DNA from: a virus
Strand: one strand, 5' to 3'
Length of the DNA stretch: 63,881 bases
Virus record (IMG/VR): IMGVR_UViG_3300028768_000001
Span: 1-63,881 of that record
Positions within the stretch are counted from its first letter, which is position 1; every line of letters starts with the position of its first letter. Shown piece after piece: positions 14,917 to 23,249 of the stretch. The notes under the pieces were generated by a model. It saw only the letters and a list, made by a program, of their open reading frames with translations. It searched no databases and was not told the DNA's origin. Position numbers and translations under genes: made by a program.

Positions 14917-14952
14917 CCCGGACAAAGCCGTGCGAGCGCGGTTATGGCCGGG
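14917..14952 (-). promoter_or_regulatory. Repeated hairpin, copy 6
   Basis: CCCGGACAAAGCCG..CGGTTATGGCCGGG, an imperfect longer version of the early-arm hairpin, 110 nt upstream of the start at 14807, the same distance as copy 5 from its gene. Confidence 0.55.
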
Positions 14953-15094
14953 TTAATACGGATTAACGTGAATTGAGCTGCTATATACGGGTAAGTAATT
15001 CTTTTATGGGGCCGAGGGGGCCGAGGGGGGGAGCGAGGAGGGTCCACAACTAAACTTTCTATGCAACCTCCCACAGGATTTCCCGTTTTTCCGC

Positions 15095-15112
15095 TTAGTT
15101 ACATGTAACTAA
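15095..15112. promoter_or_regulatory. Perfect 18-bp palindrome, operator-like
   Basis: TTAGTTACATGTAACTAA. It is the best version of the TAGTTAC family and sits between the leftward and rightward arms, where a lysogeny or early/late switch would act. Confidence 0.65.
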
Positions 15113-15210
15113 AAGGCGTTTTCCCGTAACTAAGCGCCCTTCAAAATTTTTTATGGGTGCTTTCCCCTTTTAGTTACATGCGAATTCCGGCGGTATTACC
15201 GATTCATTAG

Positions 15211-15236
15211 CACTCCTAACTAATTTCTGCTATAAG
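15211..15236 (+). promoter_or_regulatory. Candidate late promoter with CTCCTAAC element
   Basis: CACTCCTAACTAA followed by TATAAG at 15231-15236. No TTGACA-like -35 is present; the CTCCTAAC element occupies that place, as would be expected for an activator-dependent promoter. It is 29 bp before the terminase small subunit gene. Confidence 0.4.
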
Positions 15237-15264
15237 GCGATTAATTGCCTCTTCGCTTGATCCG

Positions 15265-15705
15265 ATGCCGACCGCGCTCGCCCTGCCCCCTGCCCCGAAC
15301 CTGCCTGGACTCACGGCGGTGCGCGCGCGCAACCCGACCAGCCTAAGCTTTCCCGCCATGCTGCCGTACGAGCTGGTGATGAAGACCGACACCCCGGCGC
15401 ACATCTGTCACGCCTACGGCATCACGCGCGACGAGTTTGCCGTGCTGGTGAATCACCCGGTGTTCATCAAGGCGTATCAGGAGGCGCTCGAAGCGCTCAA
15501 AGTCGAGGGCATGAGCTTCAAGGTCAAGGCGCGCTTGCAGGCCGAGGCGTATCTGGATACCGCCTTCGTGCTGGCCACCAGCGAGGGCACCTCGGACGCG
15601 GTGCGTGCCGACATCATCAAGAACACGGTGCGCTGGGCCGGCTACGACGCCAAGGCCGCCGACAGTGGCCAGAGCGCGAACTTCAACATCCTCATCAACC
15701 TCTAA
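15265..15705 (+). CDS. Terminase small subunit (probable)
   Basis: 146 aa, directly before the large terminase block. Contains AHICHAYGITRDEFAVLVNH, which resembles a helix-turn-helix, then a helical section and MSFKVKARLQAEAYLDTAFV, as in small terminases that recognise pac or cos DNA. The assignment rests on position and fold pattern. The start has no clear SD, so an internal ATG at 15358 is possible. Confidence 0.65.
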   Translation: MPTALALPPAPNLPGLTAVRARNPTSLSFPAMLPYELVMKTDTPAHICHAYGITRDEFAVLVNHPVFIKAYQEALEALKVEGMSFKVKARLQAEAYLDTAFVLATSEGTSDAVRADIIKNTVRWAGYDAKAADSGQSANFNILINL

Positions 15706-15723
15706 CCTCCTTCAAGGCCCCCC

Positions 15724-16026
15724 ATGAGTTATTCGTTCACCTTCGAGGTGCCCACCAAGGCCGAGGCCCGCACGCGGGCCGAAGCCGAGTTCGATCGGGT
15801 GGTGGCGCAGCAGCCCGTGCACATGCAGGACAAAGCCGCCGCGTTGGCCGCACTCGACGCGTATCTGGCGCTGCTCGAGGACGATGCGAACCAGGACATT
15901 CACGTCACCTTGCATGGCTCGCTCGGCTATTACTGGCGCCCCGAGCACGATGCGGCCAACGCGGCGATCACGAGTGCGGCGCTGGGCGTGAGTGTCTACC
16001 CCGTGGTGAAAGGTCAGCCCCGCTAG
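15724..16026 (+). CDS. Hypothetical protein between terminase genes, 100 aa
   Basis: Starts MSYSFTFEVPTKAEA; a beta strand followed by a helix with many Ala and Glu, then ANQDIHVTLHGSLGYYW. Its place between small and large terminase suggests a packaging role, without further evidence. Confidence 0.65.
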   Translation: MSYSFTFEVPTKAEARTRAEAEFDRVVAQQPVHMQDKAAALAALDAYLALLEDDANQDIHVTLHGSLGYYWRPEHDAANAAITSAALGVSVYPVVKGQPR

Positions 16027-16085
16027 CGCGGCGACCCACTAAGCCGCGAGCCACTTATGGGATTTCGCTTCGCACTGCTGCACGT

Positions 16086-17519
16086 ATGACCACCGTGCAC
16101 TACACCCCCCCGCCCACCGTCAAGGCGTTCATCAAGCATTACGCGCCGGGGGAACTCTTTTCCGATTGGATCGTCGGCCCCTACGGCTCGGGCAAGACGA
16201 CGGGGCTCTTCATGAAGCTGGTGTACTTGGCCAAGCTGCAAGCCCCCAGCCCCATCGACGGCATTCGCCGCACGCGCTGCGTGATCGTGCGCAACACCGC
16301 GCCGCAGCTCACCGACACCACCATCAAGAGCTTCAACTACTGGTTCAAAGATGGCGTGGCGGGCAAGTGGAAGGCCACCGTGAAGGATTTCATCCTGCGC
16401 TTTGCCGATGTCGAGTGCGAGGTGATGTTCCGTCCGCTCGATAGCCCCGACGACATTAACCGCGTGCTCTCGCTCGAAGTGACGTTCGCGATCATCGACG
16501 AGTTCGTGCAGATCCCGCAGGTGATTGTCGAGGCGCTCTCCGCGCGCTGCGGGCGCTATCCGCCCGAGATCGAGGGGGGCGCGACGAACTGGGGCATGTG
16601 GGGCGCGTCCAACCCCGGCATGGAGTCCGACTGGTGGTACCCGATGCTGGAGGATCACGACGAGCTGCCGCCCGAGCAGCCGGTGCCGGAGAACTGGACG
16701 TACTTCAAGCAGCCGTCGGGCTTTTCGGATGAGGCCGAGAACGTCGAGAATCTGCCGGGCAAGCGCGAGTACTACACGAACCTCGCCAAGGGCAAGACCA
16801 CCTATTGGATCAAGCAGTTCATTGCCGTCGAGTGGGGCTATTCGATCTCCGGCAAGCCGGTGTTCCCGATGTTCAACAAGGATTTGCATGCGGCCAAACG
16901 GCTTATCGTGCCGGTGCGTGCGCGCCAGCTGATCGCCGGCTACGACCCCGGCATGCGCAGCGCCGTCGTGCTCGGGCAGTACGACGAGGCGGTGGGCCGC
17001 CTGATGGTGTTCGACGAGCTGGTGCTGGAGAACTACGCGACCGATCGCATGATTGCGGAAAAACTCAAGCCGCTGCTGTTTCGCAAGTATCGCGGCTACG
17101 AGCTGCTCGTGGTGCCGGACCCGGCCAGCGTGAGTCAGTCGCAGTCCAAGCAAGGCTCCAGCGTGCTGGCTGAACTCAAGCGCCATTTCGCGGTGGTCTA
17201 CGAGGGCGATAACAGTATCGAGAGCCGCCTGCAGCCAGCGCAGTATTACATGATGCGGCTGACCGCCGACGGGCCCGCCCTGTCGATCGATCCGCGCTGC
17301 GTGAAGCTGATTCGCGCCCTGGTGGGCGGCTACAAGTACACGGTGTCGAAGACCGACGTGCAGCGCGAGGTGCCGGATAAGAACCAGCACTCGCATGTGG
17401 CGGACGCCTTCACCTATCTGGCGCGCTATGTGCGTCGCGGTGAGGAGCGCGCCGGCAAGCGCATCGGCCCGCGTCGCGGACAAGCGGTGCGCACGCACAA
17501 CCCGTACGCGATGAACTAG
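16086..17519 (+). CDS. Terminase large subunit
   Basis: 477 aa. Walker A GPYGSGKTT at about 31-39, Walker B FAIIDEF at about 134-140, and the nuclease motif AGYDPGM at about 284-290. The C-terminal HVADAFTYLARYV (about 436-448) carries the expected final Asp. Length and motif order are those of phage packaging ATPase-nucleases that cut and pump DNA into the prohead. There is no strong SD before the ATG. The portal gene follows after 35 bp. Confidence 0.95.
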   Translation: MTTVHYTPPPTVKAFIKHYAPGELFSDWIVGPYGSGKTTGLFMKLVYLAKLQAPSPIDGIRRTRCVIVRNTAPQLTDTTIKSFNYWFKDGVAGKWKATVKDFILRFADVECEVMFRPLDSPDDINRVLSLEVTFAIIDEFVQIPQVIVEALSARCGRYPPEIEGGATNWGMWGASNPGMESDWWYPMLEDHDELPPEQPVPENWTYFKQPSGFSDEAENVENLPGKREYYTNLAKGKTTYWIKQFIAVEWGYSISGKPVFPMFNKDLHAAKRLIVPVRARQLIAGYDPGMRSAVVLGQYDEAVGRLMVFDELVLENYATDRMIAEKLKPLLFRKYRGYELLVVPDPASVSQSQSKQGSSVLAELKRHFAVVYEGDNSIESRLQPAQYYMMRLTADGPALSIDPRCVKLIRALVGGYKYTVSKTDVQREVPDKNQHSHVADAFTYLARYVRRGEERAGKRIGPRRGQAVRTHNPYAMN

Positions 17520-17536
17520 ACTGTTCGAGACGTTGT

Positions 17537-17549
17537 TCAGGACTCCTAA
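17537..17549 (+). promoter_or_regulatory. TTAGGA/TCCTAA-type element before portal
   Basis: TTCAGGACTCCTAAG, a near-palindrome six bases before the portal ATG. It takes the place of a usual SD. Confidence 0.45.
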
Positions 17550-17554
17550 GCGAT

Positions 17555-19897
17555 ATGGCTGCTACCCCTGCGTTGCTCGCCTCCCCGATCTCGGCGCTAC
17601 AGCCCAACCCGACCACGGTATTGCAGTCGGGCAGCGTGGCGCTCGATCCGGCCGGCATGGCGCGGCTCGGCGCGAAGCTGTTGGAGCGGTTTCGCCAGTA
17701 CGAAAGCGATCGGCGCTTGGCCGAGCTGAAATGGGAGCGCAACGCGCGGCAGTTCCTGGGCGTCTACGATGCGGACACCGAGAAGCTGATCGACAAGAAC
17801 CGCTCCAAGGCGTATCCGAAGCTCACGCGCTGGAAGTGCGTGTCGATGCTGTCGCGGCTCATGAACCTGCTGTTTCAGGCCGACGACAAGAACTGGACGG
17901 TCTCGCCCTCGGCGTTGCCGGACCTGGACGAGGCGGACTTGCAGCAGGTGCTCGATCAGGTCATGCAGGTGATGCAGTCAGGCCCGCCGTCGATGCCGCC
18001 GGGCCAGTCGCCGTCAATGCCGCCAGGGCCGCCGCCGATGCAGCCGCCCGACGACGCGGTGATCGAGCAGGCGATTCGCGAGTTCGCCAAAAAGCGCGCG
18101 CGGCGCATGGAGTTGGAGGTCGAGGATCAGCTGCAGGAGTTGGGGGGCAATCGCACCAGCGACTACGTGGCACTGTGCCGCAAGGTGCTGGCCAGTGGCA
18201 TCCAGTACGGCGCCGGCATTCTCAAAGGTCCGTTCGTGCGCGAAGAGCAGCAACGGCGCTGGGAGATGAACGCCGAGGGACGCTTGATCGCGGTGACCTA
18301 CACCGCCTATCGGCCGCAGTACGAGTTCGTGCCGATTTGGGATTACTACCCCGACATGGCGGCCAAGACGCTGGCCCAGATGGACGGCCAGTTCGAGCGT
18401 GTGGTGATGAGCCGGCATCAAGTCGTCGATCTCAAGCGCCGGCCCGACTTCCTGGCGGATCAGATCGACGCGTTCCTGGCCCAGTGGCCGGGAGGTAACT
18501 ACAAGCGACGCGCGTTCGAAACCGAGTTGCGCGCGCTGGGCGTGCAGATCAACGCCACGCAGTCCGAGCGCGGCAAATACGAGGCGATCGTGTGGACTGG
18601 CTATGTGCATGGGCGGGATCTGGCCGCATGCGGCGCGCGGGTGTCCGAGGCGCGGCTTGACGAGGATGTGCGCGCGATCATTTGGGTGATGGACACCTAC
18701 GTGGTGAAGGCGCAGCTCGACCCGTGGTCGGATCTCAAGACCGATGGCGAGATGAAGATGTATCACCACTTCATTTTCGAGGAAGACGAGTCGTTCCTGC
18801 TGGGCAACGGCTTGCCGGCGATCGTACGTGATTCGCAGCTCGGCTTGTGCGCGGCGACGCGCATGATGCTCGATAGTGGCGCGGTGCAACGCGTGTTCGA
18901 GGTCAATCATGCGCTGCTGCGCCTCGACCAGGATCTCACCTCGATTAACCCCGACATGATGATTCCGCGCGATGACGACAACCCCGCTACGGCGAGCATC
19001 CCCGCGGTGCGCGCCATCGAGCTGCCGATGCACTTGGAAGGCATGATGGAGATGGGGCGCGTGTTCCAGGAGTTTGCCGACCAGGAGACGTTTATCTCGC
19101 AAGCGACGGGCGGCGACTTGCAAAAAGGGCCGTCGGAGCCGTTTCGTACCGCGTCGGGCGCCTCGATGCTGCGTGGCGATGCGGCGCTGCCGTTCAAGGA
19201 CGTGGTGCGCAACTTCGACGCGTTCACCGAGTCGCTGGTGGGTTCGGTGCTGGTCTTCAATCGCAATTTCAATCCGAGCCCAGCCATCCAGGGTGACTTC
19301 AAGGCCGTGGCGCGCGGTGCGACGAGCCTGATCGCCAAGGAAGTGCTCGGCATTCAGCTCGATAACTTCGCGCAAACGCTCACCGGCGAAGAAAAGCCTT
19401 ACGTCAACATGCGCAATCTGGCGCGGGCGCGCGTGCGGGTGCGCGATCTCGACGTGGAAGACCTCGTGTACGACGACGCCCGGTGCGACCAGATCGATGC
19501 GCAGCAGGCGCAACAGCAGGCGCAACAGCAGCAGCTGCAAACCGAGGCGATCCGCGCGCAAATTCGCGAGACGCTGGCCGCGGCGCTCAAGGATCTCGCG
19601 CAAGCAGGCAAGAATCAGGCGGCGGCCGAGGCAACGACGGCGAATGTCATTTTGGGCGCGCTCGAAAAGGGGCTGAACCCGGATCAGGTGAGTCCCCACG
19701 CGTTGACAGGAGACGTGAATGGAGCAGGTGCGAGCAATGGAGCCGCAGCCGGCGCGGGCGCTGCGCCAGGAGGAGGCGGAACTCCTCAAGCGGATCAAGG
19801 TGGAGCGGGAGGCGCCGGCGCTGTGGTCGCTCCGGCAGCTCTTGCAGCTGCGGCTAACGCGCCTGGATTCTCTGCTGCGGCGATGCCAACCGGCTGA
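17555..19897 (+). CDS. Portal protein
   Basis: 780 aa. N-terminal RFRQYESDRRLAELKWERNA and YPKLTRWKCVSMLSRLMNLL fit the portal wing and clip regions of podovirus-type portals. A proline-rich insert (about 140-170) is followed by the core; the C-terminal part is Gln-rich (AQQQAQQQQLQTE) and helical, like a barrel. The last 60 residues are Gly/Ala-only low complexity and coincide with an out-of-frame gene that starts at 19719, so this tail is probably overprinted. It forms the 12-fold ring for DNA entry. Confidence 0.9.
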   Translation: MAATPALLASPISALQPNPTTVLQSGSVALDPAGMARLGAKLLERFRQYESDRRLAELKWERNARQFLGVYDADTEKLIDKNRSKAYPKLTRWKCVSMLSRLMNLLFQADDKNWTVSPSALPDLDEADLQQVLDQVMQVMQSGPPSMPPGQSPSMPPGPPPMQPPDDAVIEQAIREFAKKRARRMELEVEDQLQELGGNRTSDYVALCRKVLASGIQYGAGILKGPFVREEQQRRWEMNAEGRLIAVTYTAYRPQYEFVPIWDYYPDMAAKTLAQMDGQFERVVMSRHQVVDLKRRPDFLADQIDAFLAQWPGGNYKRRAFETELRALGVQINATQSERGKYEAIVWTGYVHGRDLAACGARVSEARLDEDVRAIIWVMDTYVVKAQLDPWSDLKTDGEMKMYHHFIFEEDESFLLGNGLPAIVRDSQLGLCAATRMMLDSGAVQRVFEVNHALLRLDQDLTSINPDMMIPRDDDNPATASIPAVRAIELPMHLEGMMEMGRVFQEFADQETFISQATGGDLQKGPSEPFRTASGASMLRGDAALPFKDVVRNFDAFTESLVGSVLVFNRNFNPSPAIQGDFKAVARGATSLIAKEVLGIQLDNFAQTLTGEEKPYVNMRNLARARVRVRDLDVEDLVYDDARCDQIDAQQAQQQAQQQQLQTEAIRAQIRETLAAALKDLAQAGKNQAAAEATTANVILGALEKGLNPDQVSPHALTGDVNGAGASNGAAAGAGAAPGGGGTPQADQGGAGGAGAVVAPAALAAAANAPGFSAAAMPTG

Positions 19898-19964
19898 GTT
19901 TCTCGCGATGCAGGCGCGCGCGCGGGCGTACGAAGAGCTGCTCGACGAGTTATTTAATCGTTAG
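19719..19964 (+). CDS. Small protein nested in the portal 3' end, 81 aa
   Basis: In a different frame from portal, overlapping its last 179 bp. It has its own SD (AGGAG, 7 bp before the ATG). The sequence (QEEAELLKRIKVEREAPALW, then LRLTRLDSLLRRCQPAEFLA) is an ordinary helical protein and resembles the short proteins encoded just after portal in some podoviruses, which makes it the better-constrained frame. Role unknown, possibly head-tail assembly. Confidence 0.7.
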   Translation: MEQVRAMEPQPARALRQEEAELLKRIKVEREAPALWSLRQLLQLRLTRLDSLLRRCQPAEFLAMQARARAYEELLDELFNR

Positions 19965-19999
19965 GACTCCTTGACAATTTTGATGGTGATGGCTAGAAC
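19960..19999 (+). promoter_or_regulatory. Candidate promoter with GTTAGGACTCC next to TTGACA
   Basis: TTGACA (19971-19976), 17-bp spacer, TAGAAC (19994-19999), with GTTAGGACTCC abutting upstream. The start codon is only 6 bp after the -10, so a transcript from here would be almost leaderless; the call is tentative. Confidence 0.35.
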
Positions 20000-20005
20000 G
20001 CGAGC

Positions 20006-21049
20006 ATGACGAATCCCGCCCCGACCCCTGCCCCGCCCCCTGCCCCGACCTCCGACGACGAGTTTGCCGCCGCGTTTTCCGAACTGAGTGCGCCGCAGGC
20101 TCAGCCGGCGCCCGAGGCCGCGGAGCCTGCGGCGACGGCGCCCCCGCCGGGCGCCGAGACGAAGCCGCAGAGCAAGCCGCAGAGCAAGCCGGAGGCAGGC
20201 TTCTCCGAAGCCACTGGGGGGGTCAGTGCAGCGGTGCCGGGGGAGCCTGCAGCTTCGGGCGACACCGCGCCGGCCACGCCTGCCGATACTGCGGCAGCGA
20301 ATTCTGCTACTGCGGACCAACCTGCCGCGACCCCGAGTGAGCCCGCGCCGGCCGGCTATGTCTCGCAAGATCAGTTCGCCGCGCTGCAAGCCGAGCTGAG
20401 TGCGCTGAAAAAGCAGGCGGCGCCGGCCGAGAGTGCGCGCCCCGAGCCGGCGCCGCTGTACACGCCCGACGAGCAGGGCGTGATCGACGGCTACTTGAAG
20501 GAATGGCCCGATGTCGCGAAGGGTGAGGCGTTGATGCGCCGCGCCGAGTATTCGCAGCTCATCAAGTACGTGTTCGATCAATTCGCGCCGCGCCTGGAGG
20601 CGTTAGAAACCTCGCAAACGAGCACGTCGACGCGCACGCAATACCAGGACATCGTGTCGCTCGTGCCGGATTACGACAGCGTGCGCGACGCCACCCTGGC
20701 GTGGATCGAGACGCAGCCCGGCTATCTAAAATCGGCCTATCAGAAGGTGGCCGAGGACGGTTCGCCGCAAGACGTGGCCGATCTCATCACGCGGTTCAAA
20801 AAGGAGACGGGCCATGGTGCAAAACGGGATGGTGCTGCTCCTGCCGGCGCGCCGGCAGGCGGGGCTCAAGCTGGCGCTGCTCAAACTGCTGGTGCGAGTG
20901 CCGGCGCGGTGCCCGCGAGCCTGCCCGCCGCTGCTCAGGCAGCGGCTGCGGCGCTTAAACCGGTGAAGACGACGCGCAGCGAGCCCGTGTCGTCGCCGGA
21001 TCCGAATGATTTTGACGCAGCCTTCAAGGAATTTGCGTCGGCCAGTTAA
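20006..21049 (+). CDS. Scaffolding protein (probable)
   Basis: 347 aa, acidic and rich in Ala, Pro and Glu for the first 130 residues, then helical (DQFAALQAELSALKKQAAP) and low-complexity again. It lies between portal and major capsid genes, the usual scaffold position. Both ends carry a similar motif: DDEFAAAFSEL near the start and DFDAAFKEFASAS at the end. No protease motif seen. Confidence 0.7.
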   Translation: MTNPAPTPAPPPAPTSDDEFAAAFSELSAPQAQPAPEAAEPAATAPPPGAETKPQSKPQSKPEAGFSEATGGVSAAVPGEPAASGDTAPATPADTAAANSATADQPAATPSEPAPAGYVSQDQFAALQAELSALKKQAAPAESARPEPAPLYTPDEQGVIDGYLKEWPDVAKGEALMRRAEYSQLIKYVFDQFAPRLEALETSQTSTSTRTQYQDIVSLVPDYDSVRDATLAWIETQPGYLKSAYQKVAEDGSPQDVADLITRFKKETGHGAKRDGAAPAGAPAGGAQAGAAQTAGASAGAVPASLPAAAQAAAAALKPVKTTRSEPVSSPDPNDFDAAFKEFASAS

Positions 21050-21061
21050 GGAGAAGCGAGA

Positions 21062-21403
21062 ATGACTCAATCTGTGAATGCACGGTCGGTCAATTCGGCG
21101 ATTGTCGATTTGCCTACCAAGGCCCTGTTGCTCGGGATTGTCGCGGATATCGGCACCGCGTTGGGCGGGACTATTAGCCCCCAGCCGGCTATCACGGCAT
21201 TAACCGACAGCTCGGGGGGCACGAGCGGCGGCAATACGATTGCCGCGATTGCGGTGGCCTCGGCCTCGATCGGTGCCGACACCAGCGCGGCGACGGTGGC
21301 CTCGGTCAACGTCTCGTTAGGCGAAGTCAAGAATGCGATTGCCACCTTGGCGGCGAAGGTCAATGCGATCAATGCCGCGCTCGTTGCGGCGGGCGTGCTT
21401 TAA
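21062..21403 (+). CDS. Probable head decoration or accessory protein, 113 aa
   Basis: AAGGAG upstream. Hydrophobic, Ala/Ser/Thr/Val-rich with ALTDSSGGTSGG and a final helical part that reads AALVAAGVL. It stands between scaffold and capsid, as decoration or head-fibre proteins do. No family firmly recognised. Confidence 0.5.
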   Translation: MTQSVNARSVNSAIVDLPTKALLLGIVADIGTALGGTISPQPAITALTDSSGGTSGGNTIAAIAVASASIGADTSAATVASVNVSLGEVKNAIATLAAKVNAINAALVAAGVL

Positions 21404-21561
21404 TCTATTCGCATCGGGCAGCGTTATTCGCGCGAAATGAGTTTGTTGTTTAAATGAATTGCCTTGCAGATTGCGAACGTGTAAAAATCGGGTCTGCATA
21501 GTTTCATGTGATGCACTGCGCTTCATCCATACAAGCGGATCGTCGCCGGCACTGCAAAAGT

Positions 21562-21575
21562 TAGGACGCCTAATT
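21562..21575 (+). promoter_or_regulatory. TTAGGA/TCCTAA-type element before capsid gene
   Basis: TTAGGACGCCTAAT about 24 bp upstream of the capsid ATG, within a 194-bp gap that holds no gene. A weak promoter-like TTGCCT-17-TAAAAA lies at 21459-21487. Confidence 0.4.
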
Positions 21576-21597
21576 TTTCAGGTTCAAGGGGCCGGTC

Positions 21598-22635
21598 ATG
21601 ACCGCTGTTACTCAATATGGTGATATTTCCCCTCGGGTTGCCGCGTATGCAGTGACACAGCTGCTCAAGCGGGGTTTGCCTTATCTCGTGATCGAGAAGT
21701 TTGGGCAGACCTATCCGATTCCAACCAATTCGACGAAAGTCGCGAAGTTCCGGCGCTACTTCCTGGCGGGTGCGACCGGCGCTGCTGGCGATGGCAATCC
21801 GGCCAGTGCGTTCAGCACGCCGCTGGCGTTGACGCCGCTCGTGGAAGGGGTGACGCCGACGGGCAAGAAGCTCACGAACGTCGACTATACCGCGACGCTG
21901 GTGCAGTACGGCGACTATGTGACGATCACCGATGTCGTGCTCGACACGGCCGAGGATCAGGTACTCAACCAAGTCACCGAGGCGCTCGGCGAGTCGGCCG
22001 CGCAGACGATCGAGACGATTCGTTTTAACGTGCTTAAAGCGGGCTTGAATGTGTTTTACGCCAATGGCACGGCGCGCAATCAGGTCAATACGGTGATTAG
22101 CCTCGCGGTCCAGCGCAAGATCACCACGGCGCTCACGCGTCAGAATGCCAAGCGCATTACCTCCGTGGTCAAGTCGACGCCGGATTTTCGCACGGAGCCG
22201 ATTGAGGCGGCTTTCATTGCGCTCACGCATCCCGATCTCGAATCGGATATCCGCAATATGACGGGTTTCATTCCGACCAAGCAGTATGGCACGGTGACGC
22301 CGTTCGAAAATGAAATTGGTTCGGTCGAGACGGTGCGCTATTTGCAGTCGACCGTGTTTGCCCCGTGGCTTGACGCCGGGGGCGCGATGGGCGCGATGCG
22401 CTCCACGACCGGCACGAACGCCGACGTGTATCCGATATTGTTTCTCGGGCGGGATGCGTACGGCATCGTGCCGCTCAAGGGCAAGGATTCGCTCACGCCG
22501 ATGGTGGTCAATCCCAAGCCCGCCCCGGGCGATCCGCTGGCGCAACGTGGCACGGTCGGTTGGAAGGCGATGACCACGGCTGTAATCTTGAATGATGCCT
22601 GGATGGCGCGGCTCGAAGTCGCGGCGACCGCCTGA
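21598..22635 (+). CDS. Major capsid protein, N4-gp56 family
   Basis: 345 aa. The order LVEGVTPTGKKLTNVDYTAT, QYGDYVTITDVVLDT, GESAAQTIETIRFNVLKAG and FYANGTARNQVN, then HPDLESDIRNMTGF and GSVETVRYLQSTVFAPWLDA, is that of N4-gp56-type capsid proteins. It has an HK97-like fold by family knowledge. AGGGG 5-6 bp before the ATG. It forms the icosahedral shell with the portal at one vertex. Confidence 0.92.
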   Translation: MTAVTQYGDISPRVAAYAVTQLLKRGLPYLVIEKFGQTYPIPTNSTKVAKFRRYFLAGATGAAGDGNPASAFSTPLALTPLVEGVTPTGKKLTNVDYTATLVQYGDYVTITDVVLDTAEDQVLNQVTEALGESAAQTIETIRFNVLKAGLNVFYANGTARNQVNTVISLAVQRKITTALTRQNAKRITSVVKSTPDFRTEPIEAAFIALTHPDLESDIRNMTGFIPTKQYGTVTPFENEIGSVETVRYLQSTVFAPWLDAGGAMGAMRSTTGTNADVYPILFLGRDAYGIVPLKGKDSLTPMVVNPKPAPGDPLAQRGTVGWKAMTTAVILNDAWMARLEVAATA

Positions 22636-22670
22636 TTAAGCGGCTGTTCGGTCCTGCTTAGGAGTTCGAA

Positions 22671-23030
22671 ATGACGAATCAAGTCTTGACGATCGTGTCG
22701 CAATCGAACAGCGACAGCATCGTGAATCACGCGCTCATTCGCGCGACGACCGACGCCGGCACCGCGACTGCGGAAACGTTCGCGCTGGGCTTTACGCCGC
22801 GGCGCGTCAAGGTGGTCAATCTCACCGGGTTGATCGTCGACGAGTGGTTCGAGGGCATGGCCGCGGCCAGCTCGGTGCATACGGTGGGTTCCACGGGCGT
22901 GACGACCTTGGAGGCGGTGCACGGCATCACCGTGAATTCGCAAGGCAATACGCTGGGCGGCGCGTCGATTACGCTTGATGCGACCACGATGGCGGCCAGT
23001 TCGACGTTTGCGATCGAGGCGGTTGGCTAA
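22671..23030 (+). CDS. Structural protein after the capsid gene, 119 aa
   Basis: Starts MTNQVLTIVSQSNSDS with TTAGGAG directly upstream. Beta-rich with TLGFTPRRVKV-like sequence (FALGFTPRRVKVVNLTG). Its position suggests a capsid or neck accessory protein. Exact role unknown. Confidence 0.6.
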   Translation: MTNQVLTIVSQSNSDSIVNHALIRATTDAGTATAETFALGFTPRRVKVVNLTGLIVDEWFEGMAAASSVHTVGSTGVTTLEAVHGITVNSQGNTLGGASITLDATTMAASSTFAIEAVG

Positions 23031-23047
23031 CCTTACGGGAGGCCGCG

Positions 23048-23239
23048 ATGGTTGAACTGCTGGTGATGGTGTTGGTCTTGCTGTTGGTGTTGGGGCTGCT
23101 CTATTACCTGATTACGCTGGTCCCGCTGCCGCCGCCATTTCCGGTAGTGGCGCGGGTGGTGTTCATCATCATTTGCATCCTGGTCGTGTTGTGGCTGTTT
23201 ACCCCGACGCTGGCAGGCTTTCACCGATCCTTGGGTTAG
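23048..23239 (+). CDS. Small membrane protein, Thivi_2564-like, 63 aa
   Basis: Two membrane segments: LLVMVLVLLLVLGLLYYLI (about 4-22) and a second at about 34-54 ending VVLWLF, with VPLPPPF between. This arrangement is that of short Thivi_2564-type proteins found in phages and bacteria. It lies within the virion genes with a GGGAGG SD. Function unknown. Confidence 0.65.
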   Translation: MVELLVMVLVLLLVLGLLYYLITLVPLPPPFPVVARVVFIIICILVVLWLFTPTLAGFHRSLG

Positions 23240-23249
23240 GGAGCGTGCG

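Larger units (their letters stand above)
14808..15264. promoter_or_regulatory. Divergent control region between early and late arms
   Basis: 457 bp without a gene. It contains hairpin copy 6, an 18-bp perfect palindrome TTAGTTACATGTAACTAA (15095-15112), further GTAACTAA (15126-15133) and TTTAGTTACATG (15169-15180) sites, and a CACTCCTAAC element with TATAAG 10 bp downstream (15211-15236) facing the terminase genes. AACTAAGCGCC is shared with 13608-13618. Confidence 0.6.

Noticed and set aside
16023-17498. 491-aa open frame antisense to the large terminase
   Set aside because: Mirror frame of a GC-rich gene; His/Arg/Leu-rich composition and no SD or family pattern. Other long antisense frames (18014-19798, 23372-25300, 33429-34793, 35835-37121) were rejected for the same reason.
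21459-21487. TTGCCT-17-TAAAAA as capsid promoter
   Set aside because: Only 4 of 6 matches in each box and more than 100 bp from the gene; kept only as a note under the adjacent palindrome.
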